Source of the DNA: Chelativorans sp. Marseille-P2723
GTDB lineage: Bacteria > Pseudomonadota > Alphaproteobacteria > Rhizobiales > Rhizobiaceae
Reading direction: 5' to 3'
Assembly (NCBI RefSeq): GCF_902809845.1
Contig: NZ_CADDWI010000009.1
Coordinates: forward strand, 434,001 to 498,000
Length of the DNA stretch: 64,000 nt
Shown: piece after piece, positions 36,453 to 43,680 of the stretch
Numbering within the stretch: the stretch's first letter is position 1
Layout of the letters: every line of letters starts with the position of its first letter
Program-made: the position numbers and the translations under genes
The notes under the pieces: generated by a model
Databases searched by the model: none
Told to the model about the DNA's origin: nothing
Seen by the model: the letters and a program-made list of their open reading frames with translations, nothing else

Positions 36453-36880
36453 CTAGCGGCCATGTGTGGCGAGCCAGGCCACGCCTCCGGACAGATCGAA
36501 ACCATGCCTGGCTCCGAACTGCATGAGGTCGGTCTTGGCCATCCGGCCGTCGAGGACCCTCCGATTGCCCAGAGCGTCAACGATCGTGTGCCGGAGCGGC
36601 AAAAGGCAACAACGGGTCCGGCGCTTTCGGCAAGCGTCTTCTGAAAATCGCGCACGAGCTGTTCGGTGATATCGGGCCCTCGCACCGGCAGATGGGCCGA
36701 ACGCAGTCCGGCCTTCTCGGCGGCGTCGGCGATTGCGCTGGCGGTCGGCTGCAGAAAGCCCTCCCCGTCCGGCCGGTTGTTGACGATTGTCGCATACCCG
36801 GCTTGCGCAAGACCGCTGATGTCCTGCGGACTGATCTGGCCGCAAACGGCAAGCCGTTCGTCGATCTGGACCGGCTTCAT
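36453..36880 (-). pseudogene. DUF442 (Blh N-domain-like sulfurtransferase), frameshifted
   Basis: The frame starting at 36880 gives VQIDERLAVCGQISPQDISGLAQAGYATIVNNRPDGEG, a TIGR01244-type protein with the phosphatase-like loop FCRSGTRS (about residue 93) that carries the catalytic cysteine of this persulfide/rhodanese-like family. After LWAIG the frame changes at about 36555-36563; the expected ending (RMAKTDLMQFGARHGFDLSGGVAWLATHG) is read in another frame to the stop at 36453. One missing base explains it. The catalytic loop precedes the shift. Truncation removes the C-terminal helix; activity is doubtful. Sequencing error is possible. Confidence 0.82.
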
Positions 36881-37083
36881 TTGCCACCTCTCTTAAGTGG
36901 ACAGGTGTTCAGGCCAAAGATCGAATAGAGCGGGCAGGTTGAGAACAGGCCCGTGAAAAGCGGCACGAGGCCGACCAGTCCCCACCAGCGTGCGTTGCTC
37001 TCGAGGACCAACAGGAGCGACAGAAGCCCCAGGCCGATGATGATTCTCAGGGTGCGATCGACGCCACCGACATTCTTCGTCAT
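36877..37083 (-). CDS. DUF2892 (YgaP-like membrane domain) protein
   Basis: A 68-residue protein with two helices (about 12-28 and 32-48) and the motif STCPLYSIFGLNTCPLKR with two cysteine-proline pairs. It is the first gene of the minus-strand sulfur operon and overlaps DUF442 by four bases. It resembles the second DUF2892 protein at 24439-24642. The membrane domain of YgaP takes part in sulfur handling; exact role unknown. A perfect inverted repeat lies 57 bases upstream. Confidence 0.88.
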   Translation of the reverse strand: MTKNVGGVDRTLRIIIGLGLLSLLLVLESNARWWGLVGLVPLFTGLFSTCPLYSIFGLNTCPLKRGGK

Positions 37084-37139
37084 GTCCGTTCCTCGTCATT
37101 GTTTCCGGTTCAATTCCGGCTTCTTCCTTACGTACATAC

Positions 37140-37159
37140 GATTGCAAATAAATGCAATC
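37140..37159. promoter_or_regulatory. Candidate BigR operator of the sulfur operon
   Basis: GATTGCA and TGCAATC are perfect inverse 7-base arms around AATAAA, in an AT-rich stretch 57 bases upstream of the DUF2892 start. BigR-type sites are AT-rich inverted repeats, so this is the best operator candidate for the operon 37083-32482. Confidence 0.55.
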
Positions 37160-37221
37160 AATAAAATGTTTCGAACCTACAGTTCTCTCCGGAATTCTTT
37201 CTTGCGTGGTGTGCGCCGTCG

Positions 37222-38427
37222 TCAGGTCGTGCCGGGTGCCTCCTGCTTTCTCCTGCTCATGCGCCACAGAAGCGGGACCAGAACGAGGGCAATCGTCGGA
37301 AATATCAGCCAGTTGATGGTCTGCCAGCCGGCCGCCGTCAGCAGCGTTCCGGAAAAGAACGAAGCTGCGGCGACGGAGCCGAAGATGAGGAAGTCGTTCG
37401 CGCCTTGCACTTTGCCGCGTTCATCTGACGTGTGGCAGTCGGTTACCATTGCGGTTGCGCCGATGAACCCGAAGTTCCAGCCAACGCCGAGCAGGATCAG
37501 CGAGATATAAAAATCGGAAAGGTTTAGCCCGGAAAGTGCGACGGCCCCGGAGCCCGCGATAAGAAGCAGTCCGGCGGCGGTCACCTTCTCCTTGCCGAAG
37601 CGACCAATGAGATGGCCGGTGATGAAGCTTGGCGCAAACATGGCGAGCACATGCCACTGGATGCCGAGCGCGGCCTCCCCGACGGTAAACCCGCAGCCGA
37701 CCATAGCGATGGGGGCCGCAGTCATGACGAAGCTCATTAGCCCATAGGAGACGATGCCGGCCGCTGCTACGAGCATGAAACGAGGCGCAAGCAGGATCTC
37801 GCGAAGGGGTCGGCCGCTGCTCATCGACAGGCGGGCCTGCGCCACTTTCGGAGCGCGCAGCATTGCCAACACGGGAAGCGCCAGAAGCGCCAACACCGCC
37901 TGGCTCAGGAAGCTGCCCGCGAAAGGCGCTGCTGGCAGCGCGTCGCGCGTCCAGATCACCAACTGCGGTCCGATGATGGCTGCGATCAGCCCGCCGATCA
38001 TTACCAGAGAGATCGCCCGTGCCTTGAAGCTGTCGGGGGCTGCATCGGTCGCGGCGAAACGATAGCTTTGAACGTATGCGCCGTAGAAACCGGCGAGAAA
38101 GGTGCCAAGGCAGAAGACGACGAATGCTGCTGCGACCACTCCGAGTGTCGCGACGAGGCCGGAGATGATGCCGATCCCCGCACCGAGCAAATATCCTGTG
38201 CGACGACCGAAATGACGCATCACGACCGCGGCGGGGATCGTTCCGAGCGCAAGGCCGAGATTGTAGAGGCTGACCGGCAAGGTCACGAAGGCGGGATCCG
38301 GCGACAGGACCTGATCGACGATGCCGCCGAGCGAAATGATGATCGGCGGGCTGGCGGCCCCGAGCGCTTGGGCTGCCGTCAAGATGAATACGTTCCTACG
38401 GGCAAGTGCCTCAGCCGGCATAAACAA
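37222..38427 (-). CDS. Major facilitator superfamily transporter
   Basis: A membrane protein of about 400 residues with twelve predicted helices and MFS motif A-like sequence after TM2 (MRHFGRRTGYLLGAG, about 92-106). It starts at 38427 or 38421 (both start in frame). It follows the third ArsR gene by seven bases, so it is probably its operon partner. Its substrate is unknown; among YfcJ-like or drug and sulfite exporters no clear choice can be made from the sequence. Confidence 0.88.
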   Translation of the reverse strand: MFMPAEALARRNVFILTAAQALGAASPPIIISLGGIVDQVLSPDPAFVTLPVSLYNLGLALGTIPAAVVMRHFGRRTGYLLGAGIGIISGLVATLGVVAAAFVVFCLGTFLAGFYGAYVQSYRFAATDAAPDSFKARAISLVMIGGLIAAIIGPQLVIWTRDALPAAPFAGSFLSQAVLALLALPVLAMLRAPKVAQARLSMSSGRPLREILLAPRFMLVAAAGIVSYGLMSFVMTAAPIAMVGCGFTVGEAALGIQWHVLAMFAPSFITGHLIGRFGKEKVTAAGLLLIAGSGAVALSGLNLSDFYISLILLGVGWNFGFIGATAMVTDCHTSDERGKVQGANDFLIFGSVAAASFFSGTLLTAAGWQTINWLIFPTIALVLVPLLWRMSRRKQEAPGTT

Positions 38428-38434
38428 TCCCCAG

Positions 38435-38803
38435 TCAGTTCTGGGGCGCTTTGCGGCGCCCGATGGCAGGGCCCTCCGAGGCTGCAGCTGCCTTGGCCAC
38501 CCGTGGTTCGCAGAAAGACTCGTACAAAATGGTCAGCACGTTGCGCGCGGGCTCGCTCTGGATCCGGTACCAGATCATCTGGCCGTCTCGCCGACCGGCG
38601 ATCAGCCGGTCGCGGCGCAAGAGCGCTAGATGCTGGGAGACGGTCGAATCCCGGATCCCGAGATACTCCGCAAGCTGTCCAACCGACTTCTCGCCATCGA
38701 TGAGCTGGCACAGGATCAGGAGACGATGCCGGTTGGCAAGCGCCTTCAGCAATTCGCTGGCATCGTCGGCGGCGGCTTCCATGATTTGAAGATCGATTTT
38801 CAT
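38435..38803 (-). CDS. ArsR-family regulator, persulfide-sensor type (paralogue 3)
   Basis: A 122-residue winged helix protein; the start at 38803 fits the family. The recognition segment is RDSTVSQHLALLRRDRLIAGRRDG. Cysteines at residues 32 (LLILCQLI) and 98 (YESFCEP) are again 66 residues apart, as in BigR/SqrR. It is divergent from the trx-sqr operon with 93 bases between; a TTGA/TCAA inverted repeat with an AT-rich centre (38824-38839) in this gap is a likely operator. SqrR-type regulators control sulfide:quinone reductase genes, which fits the neighbour. Confidence 0.87.
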   Translation of the reverse strand: MKIDLQIMEAAADDASELLKALANRHRLLILCQLIDGEKSVGQLAEYLGIRDSTVSQHLALLRRDRLIAGRRDGQMIWYRIQSEPARNVLTILYESFCEPRVAKAAAASEGPAIGRRKAPQN

Positions 38804-38823
38804 TATTGCGAACCTACGCAGAT

Positions 38824-38839
38824 TTGAATATATAGTCAA
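38824..38839. promoter_or_regulatory. Candidate operator between ArsR and trxC
   Basis: TTGAATATATAGTCAA: inverse TTGA and TCAA arms with eight AT-rich bases between. The spacing (eight, not six) argues against an FNR/FixK box, while position between divergent genes fits an ArsR/SqrR operator or overlaps a -10 region. Confidence 0.4.
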
Positions 38840-38896
38840 TGAGAAATCGCCCTGCCGACGGCACTGCCCCGGCAAGGCGCGCTGGAGATCGGATGT

Positions 38897-39346
38897 ATGA
38901 CGAACGGTGACCGTAACGTTGTCTGCCCGCATTGCGCGGCAGTGAACCGGATTGCTACCGGGCGGGACGCCACGGCGGCCCGCTGCGGATCGTGCAAGGA
39001 GAAGCTGTTCGACGGACATCCCGTCGATGCGAATGCCCGCATGTATGATCGCCAGATCGCGCGCAGCGACATCCCGGTTCTTGTCGATGTCTGGGCGCCC
39101 TGGTGCGGGCCCTGCCGGGCGATGGCGCCGGCCTTCGCCCAGGCCAGCACCGAACTCGAGCCCGATGTCAGGCTGATCAAGCTCAATTCCGATAACGAAC
39201 CGGAGGTCGCCGGACGGCTCGGCATTCGCGGGATCCCGACCATGATCCTGTTCCGCGGAGGCAGGGAGCTTGCCCGCACCTCCGGAGCCATGACCGCCAG
39301 GCAGATTTTTGACTGGACGCAAAGACATTTGGGCCCGGCAGCCTAG
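38897..39346 (+). CDS. trxC: Thioredoxin 2-type protein with zinc ribbon
   Basis: A 149-residue thioredoxin 2 homologue. The N-terminal zinc ribbon has CPHC (residues 10-13) and CGSC (about 30-33), and the active site is WAPWCGPCR (about 68-76) in a full thioredoxin fold ending GGRELARTSGAM. Such proteins reduce disulfides and persulfides; the position directly before sulfide:quinone reductase and divergent from a persulfide-type ArsR suggests a sulfur-stress job. Start at 38897 is the only one fitting the zinc ribbon. Confidence 0.93.
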   Translation: MTNGDRNVVCPHCAAVNRIATGRDATAARCGSCKEKLFDGHPVDANARMYDRQIARSDIPVLVDVWAPWCGPCRAMAPAFAQASTELEPDVRLIKLNSDNEPEVAGRLGIRGIPTMILFRGGRELARTSGAMTARQIFDWTQRHLGPAA

Positions 39347-39384
39347 AACAAAGCTGATTTTGCCGTTCGGCGAGGAGGTGAGAG

Positions 39385-40680
39385 ATGAACAGACGAGAAC
39401 TACTCCTTGGCGTCAGTGCGGCCGGTGCGCTTTCCGCATTGGGCGCGTTTCCAGCCCGTGCTCAGATTTCGTCGGCGCGTGCCCGCATTGTCATCGCGGG
39501 AGCCGGTGCCGCCGGCCTGTCGCTGGCCTCCAGATTGTCGCGGCAGATGGAGAATGCAAGCATCACCATCATCGACGCCAAGCACGAGCATCATTTCCAG
39601 CCAGGCTACACCTTAATCGGCGCCGGTCTCTGGCAACCGACGGACGTGACCTTCCGGAACGCCGATTTCATCCCCCCGGGCATCGAGTGGATCGAGGAGG
39701 GTGTGGCGGAGTTCGATCCTGACGCCAATCGGGTCGCGACCACTTCGGGTCGTAGCGTGAATTACGACTTCCTCTTCGTGGCAACGGGTTTGATGCTGGA
39801 TTATCGCGGCATCCAGGGTATGGACGAGTCGCTCATCGGAACGGACGGGATCGCTTCGATCTATGCCGGACCCGAGGCAGCCGCAGCCTCGTTCATGGAG
39901 ATCGAAACTTTCATCGACAAGGGCGGCGTCGGCCTGTTCGGCCGGCCTCCGACGGAAATGAAATGCGCCGGCGCGCCGCTGAAGATCACCTTCATCACCG
40001 ACGACAGGGCGCGCCGCAGAGGCCGGCGCGACAATGTGGAGCTGATCTACAACGCACATGCTGGCGCGGTGTTCGCAATTCCGCCGGTCAACGACAAGGT
40101 CAAGGAGATGTTTGCCGCCCGCGACGTCGCGGTGAACTATAATCATGTGCTGTCGGCAATCGACCCCGATGCGAAGAAAGCCACCTACCGGACCGAAGGC
40201 GGCGACGTCACGCTCGACTATGATTTCATTCACGTCGTACCGCCCATGCGCGCTCCTGAGGCCGTCAGGAACAGTCCCCTGCCCTGGCAGGACGGTGCGC
40301 TCGCCGCGGATGGCTGGATCGAGGCAGACAAGGCGACGCTCCGCCACCCGCGTTTTGCCAATGTCTTTGCAGTCGGCGACGTGGCCGGTGTGCCCCGCGG
40401 CAAGACAGCAGCGAGCGTCAAATGGCAGGTCCCTGTTGTCGTGGACAATCTCGTTGCCGAGACGGCCGGACGCGATCCGACCGCGACCTATAACGGCTAC
40501 ACCTCCTGCCCGATGGTGACCGCCTACGGCAAGGCGATGCTGATCGAGTTCGACTATGACGGCACTCTGATCCCCTCCTTCCCGTTCATCGACCCGCTCG
40601 AGGAACGCTGGATCTCCTGGGTGATCGAGGAAAAGGGGCTCAAGGGAGCCTACCGCGCCATGCTGCGCGGACGTGCGTGA
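39385..40680 (+). CDS. sqr: Sulfide:quinone oxidoreductase-type flavoprotein
   Basis: A 431-residue FAD enzyme. It starts with a Tat-like or lipoprotein-like leader (RRELLLGVSAAGALSALGAFPARA), then the dinucleotide fold IVIAGAGAAGLSLASRLSR (residues 35-53). Catalytic cysteines of SQR are found in EMKCAGAPLK (about 192) and YTSCPMVTAYGK (about 374). The FAD motif VFAVGDVAGVP lies near 330. It oxidises sulfide to polysulfide and passes electrons to quinone. A leader at the N-terminus is uncommon for SQR and hints at periplasmic placement. The gene is flanked by trxC and a membrane protein gene on the same strand. Confidence 0.9.
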   Translation: MNRRELLLGVSAAGALSALGAFPARAQISSARARIVIAGAGAAGLSLASRLSRQMENASITIIDAKHEHHFQPGYTLIGAGLWQPTDVTFRNADFIPPGIEWIEEGVAEFDPDANRVATTSGRSVNYDFLFVATGLMLDYRGIQGMDESLIGTDGIASIYAGPEAAAASFMEIETFIDKGGVGLFGRPPTEMKCAGAPLKITFITDDRARRRGRRDNVELIYNAHAGAVFAIPPVNDKVKEMFAARDVAVNYNHVLSAIDPDAKKATYRTEGGDVTLDYDFIHVVPPMRAPEAVRNSPLPWQDGALAADGWIEADKATLRHPRFANVFAVGDVAGVPRGKTAASVKWQVPVVVDNLVAETAGRDPTATYNGYTSCPMVTAYGKAMLIEFDYDGTLIPSFPFIDPLEERWISWVIEEKGLKGAYRAMLRGRA

Positions 40681-40692
40681 GGAGCAAGGACA

Positions 40693-41070
40693 ATGGCTGA
40701 TTTCAATCCTGTGACGCTTTATTTCATTCTCTATGAAAGCATGGGCGTCTGGCTCTTCATTCTCGCCGGCGTGGCAATTCTCCTCCTTGTCGGCGTGATC
40801 ATGATGACGTTCCGTCTGGGCCGTACGGGTCGTCCGGCCAAACGGCCGGCGATGGCGGCAATCGCGGCGGCGCTCGTCGTGACGGTCGTATTCTTCTTCC
40901 TGGTTCCCCGCTGGACGCTCGCCGGCATCGGCGCGTTGAGCGGCGTTGTCGATTATGCCTTCGCTGCTCTTCTTGCGCTCGTGCCAGGAGTCGCGGCCGG
41001 AGCGATCGTGTTCATGCTTGCGGCGCGTCGTTGTACTGCGAAAAGCATGAGACAGCCGGTCTCGGCCTGA
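40693..41070 (+). CDS. Membrane protein of the sqr operon (DUF5368-like)
   Basis: A 125-residue protein with three hydrophobic helices (residues about 17-38, 53-71 and 82-110). It follows sqr by 12 bases with GAGCAAGG upstream. It reminds me of DUF5368 proteins beside sulfide:quinone reductase genes, but this identification is from memory of the gene order and is not certain. Function unknown; a membrane partner of Sqr is possible. Confidence 0.6.
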   Translation: MADFNPVTLYFILYESMGVWLFILAGVAILLLVGVIMMTFRLGRTGRPAKRPAMAAIAAALVVTVVFFFLVPRWTLAGIGALSGVVDYAFAALLALVPGVAAGAIVFMLAARRCTAKSMRQPVSA

Positions 41071-41240
41071 CGAACTCACGCGACCGCGGCAATGTGGGAA
41101 CCGAGGGACAAGTCAGGTCGATTCAGCGAGGTCCGACAGGTCAACCCTCCGACCCGCCGGGCCTCGTCGCAAAAGATGGTAGCAAGACCTCTTGCACCTT
41201 CTTCACTTTCAACCGGAACACCTTGCTTAAGGCGATACAG

Positions 41241-41716
41241 ATGCCGTCTGCGCGTACTTTCCTTCTCGCGGTCGCCGCAGCCGGCCTGGTTGGCGGATCT
41301 ATCGCCTGGGTTGCTGGCGAAGAGTGGTCGCGATGGGCATGGTCAGCGGGAACGGCCGTTGTCCTCACCGGGCTGATTATCGAGATTGTCACCAGCCTGC
41401 GACGCGGCGAGGTTGGGCTCGACCTTGTCGCCGCCCTGTCCATGTCGGCGGCGCTCGCCTTTGGCGAGCCGCTGGCGGGCAATATCGTCGCGCTGATGTA
41501 TGCTGGGGGTCAGTTTCTCGAAGGCTATGCCGAGGGCCGCGCGCGCCGCGAAATGACGGCGTTGCTGGGCCGCGTGGCGCGTGAAGCCAGCCGCTACGTC
41601 GATAGCAGGCTCGAAACTGTGCCGATCGAGTCGCTCCAGCCTGGCGATCGCATTCTGGTGCGCCAGGGCGAAGTGGCGCCGGTCGACGGTGTGCTGCTTT
41701 CTGCAACAGCCATGCT
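41241..41716 (+). pseudogene. Heavy-metal P-type ATPase, N-terminal fragment cut by an IS3 element
   Basis: About 158 residues match the N-terminal membrane region and the first part of the actuator domain of CadA/ZntA-type metal-transporting ATPases: EVGLDLVAALSMSAALAFGE (membrane), ALMYAGGQFLEGYAEGRARREMTALLGR, and ESLQPGDRILVRQGEVAPVDGVLLSATAML. The frame ends where the family would read DQSALTGE; from about 41717 the sequence is IS material. The phosphorylation and ATP-binding domains are missing, so the gene is dead. It may have followed trxC-sqr in a metal/sulfur operon. Confidence 0.85.
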
Positions 41717-42561
41717 TTGGCCTGACCCCATAGGGTGGTCCGGTTTCAATCTTAGTTCATGATCGGCCTTGGGGCTATTGCCTGGGCAGATGACGGTGCT
41801 GCTCCGCTTGCTGGCGCAGGCCAGATGATGGCCTCGGGTGCCGGTGGCTTGTATCCAAGCGACGAGTGTGGCCTCTCGGTGTTGTAGTACCGCCGCCAGG
41901 CTTCGATGATGATCTTGGCCTCGGCGAGGCTGTAGAAGATCTCACCGTCGAGCAGTTCGTCGCGGAGCTTCGAGTTGAAGCTCTCGCAGTAGCCGTTCTC
42001 CCAAGGGCTTCCAGGTTCGATGAACGCTGTCTTTGCGCCGACGGCTACGATCCACTCCCGTACAGCCTTGGCGATGAACTCCGGGCCGTTGTCGGAACGG
42101 ACATGGCCGGGCACACCACGCAGGATGAACAGGTCCGACAGGGCGTCGATGACGTCGGTCGAGTTGAGCTTGCGATCGATGCGGATTGCAAGGCATTCCC
42201 TGGTGAACTCGTCGATGATGTTGAGCATGCGGAATCTCCTGCCATCGTGGGTCCGACCCTCGACGAAGTCATAGGACCAGACATGGTTTGGATGCTCGGG
42301 TCGAAGCCGGATGCACGATCCGTCATTCAACCAGAGCCGCCCCTTCTTCGGTTGCTTCTGGGGAACCTTCAGCCCCTCCCGCCGCCAGATCCGTTCGACA
42401 CGCTTGGCGTTCACCGTCCAGCCTTCAGACCGCAGCATCGCCGTGATCCTGCGATAGCCATAACGGCCATAGCGGGAAGCGAGCCGGATGATGTCGGAGG
42501 TCAACGCCTCTTCATCGGGCCGGCCTTGCGGCTTTTTGCGCTGGGTCGAACGATGCTGGCC
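41717..42561 (-). mobile_element. IS3-family element fragment: 3' part of transposase OrfB
   Basis: The IS3-type DDE integrase core is read on the minus strand from about 42561 to 41762: DEEALTSDIIRLASRYGRYGYRRITAMLR, NHVWSYDFVEGRTHDGR with the first aspartate, VRSDNGPEFIAKAV with the second, and the ENGYCESFNSKLRDELLD glutamate. OrfA and the first ~25-30 codons of OrfB are absent, so the left end is lost. The right end is near 41717, where the sequence leaves the ATPase gene with no clear target duplication visible. It is fused in frame to ackA at 42561. No second copy occurs in the window. Confidence 0.88.
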
Positions 42562-43680
42562 ATCGGTCGGGATGATCCTGACTTCCACGCTGCTGGTCGG
42601 ATTACTTACGATTGGATCGTGGCGCTGATTTCCGGCATCATCAATCGAAATGCCCAGCCAGCGGAGCCTGTCGCAAATCCCCCAGCGCACAGTGGCGGAA
42701 TGCTCGCCGATCCCGGCCGTGAAGACGAGACAATCGAGGCCGCCCAAAGTGCTTGCCAGCGCGGCAATCTCGCGAGCGGCACGGAAGACGAAAAGCTCGA
42801 CTGCTTCGCGGGCGTGAGGATCTTTACTTTGCTCCAGATCGCGCATGTCCCCGGATATGCCGGACACGCCGAGCAAGCCGGAGTTCTGATAAAGCAGGTC
42901 CTGCAACTTGTCCGGCGTCATGCCGTCATGCTGCAGGAGGTAAAGGAGGATGCCCGGATCGATGGTTCCGCAACGTGTTCCCATGACAAGCCCGTCCAGC
43001 GCGGAAAATCCCATGGTGGTGTCAAGGCTATGGCCATGCCGCATAGCGCACAGGCTCGCGCCATTGCCGAGATGGGCAACCACAGTGCGCTGATCCGCTT
43101 TCCCCTCCTGCGCCAGATACGACGCGATATACTCGTAGGAAAGGCCATGGAAGCCGAAGCGCCGGATGCCTCTTTCCTCATAAGCGCGAGGCAGGGCATA
43201 GCAACCGGCCGGCGGCTCGATCGTGCGATGAAAGGCAGTGTCAAAACAGCCAACCTGCCGCAACCGCGGGCGCAGTTCCGCCATCGCATGGACCGGCGCG
43301 ATGCTGCGCGGCTGATGCAGCGGCGCAAGCGGCGCCATTTTCTCGAGCGCATCGACAGTCGGCGGCGACAGCAGGACAGGATCTGAGAATACGGTGCCTC
43401 CGTGAACGATTCGATGGCCACAACCGATCAGCCGCCGCTTGCCGAACTCCTGCTCCACCCAATTGACGAGGGCGTCGATTGCGTCGCTGACATCTTCCCT
43501 TCCAACCTCACGGTCGACCAAAGACGCTCCTTCGACCGACCTGGCGACGAGCCGCGGTGTTCTGTCTGTTCGGATTGCTCCACGTGCCGCCGTTGCAGGT
43601 TCGCCTGCTTCGCCGACGTCATAGACGCCGAATTTGATGCTCGATGAACCCGTGTTCAGCGACAGGATCGCGTCGCGCAT
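42562..43680 (-). pseudogene. ackA: Acetate kinase, C-terminally truncated and fused to IS3 OrfB
   Basis: The first ~373 residues are acetate kinase: LSLNTGSSSIKFGVY (residues 7-21), GCGHRIVHGG (about 85), RYGFHGLSYEYIA-type motif, VVAHLGNGASLCAM, DTTMGFSALDGLVMGTRCG and VFTAGIGEHS. Where the usual ending IPTDEE... would follow, the frame changes to IS3 transposase sequence after IPTD. The complete reading frame of 642 codons (41752-43680) is therefore a chimera. Acetate kinase makes ATP from acetyl phosphate, which the adjacent phosphoketolase supplies. The last ~25 residues are lost; whether activity survives is unknown. Confidence 0.88.

Noticed and set aside
38824-38839. TTGAATATATAGTCAA as an FNR/FixK box
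   Set aside because: The arms are separated by eight rather than six bases, so it does not fit; kept only as an ArsR operator candidate.
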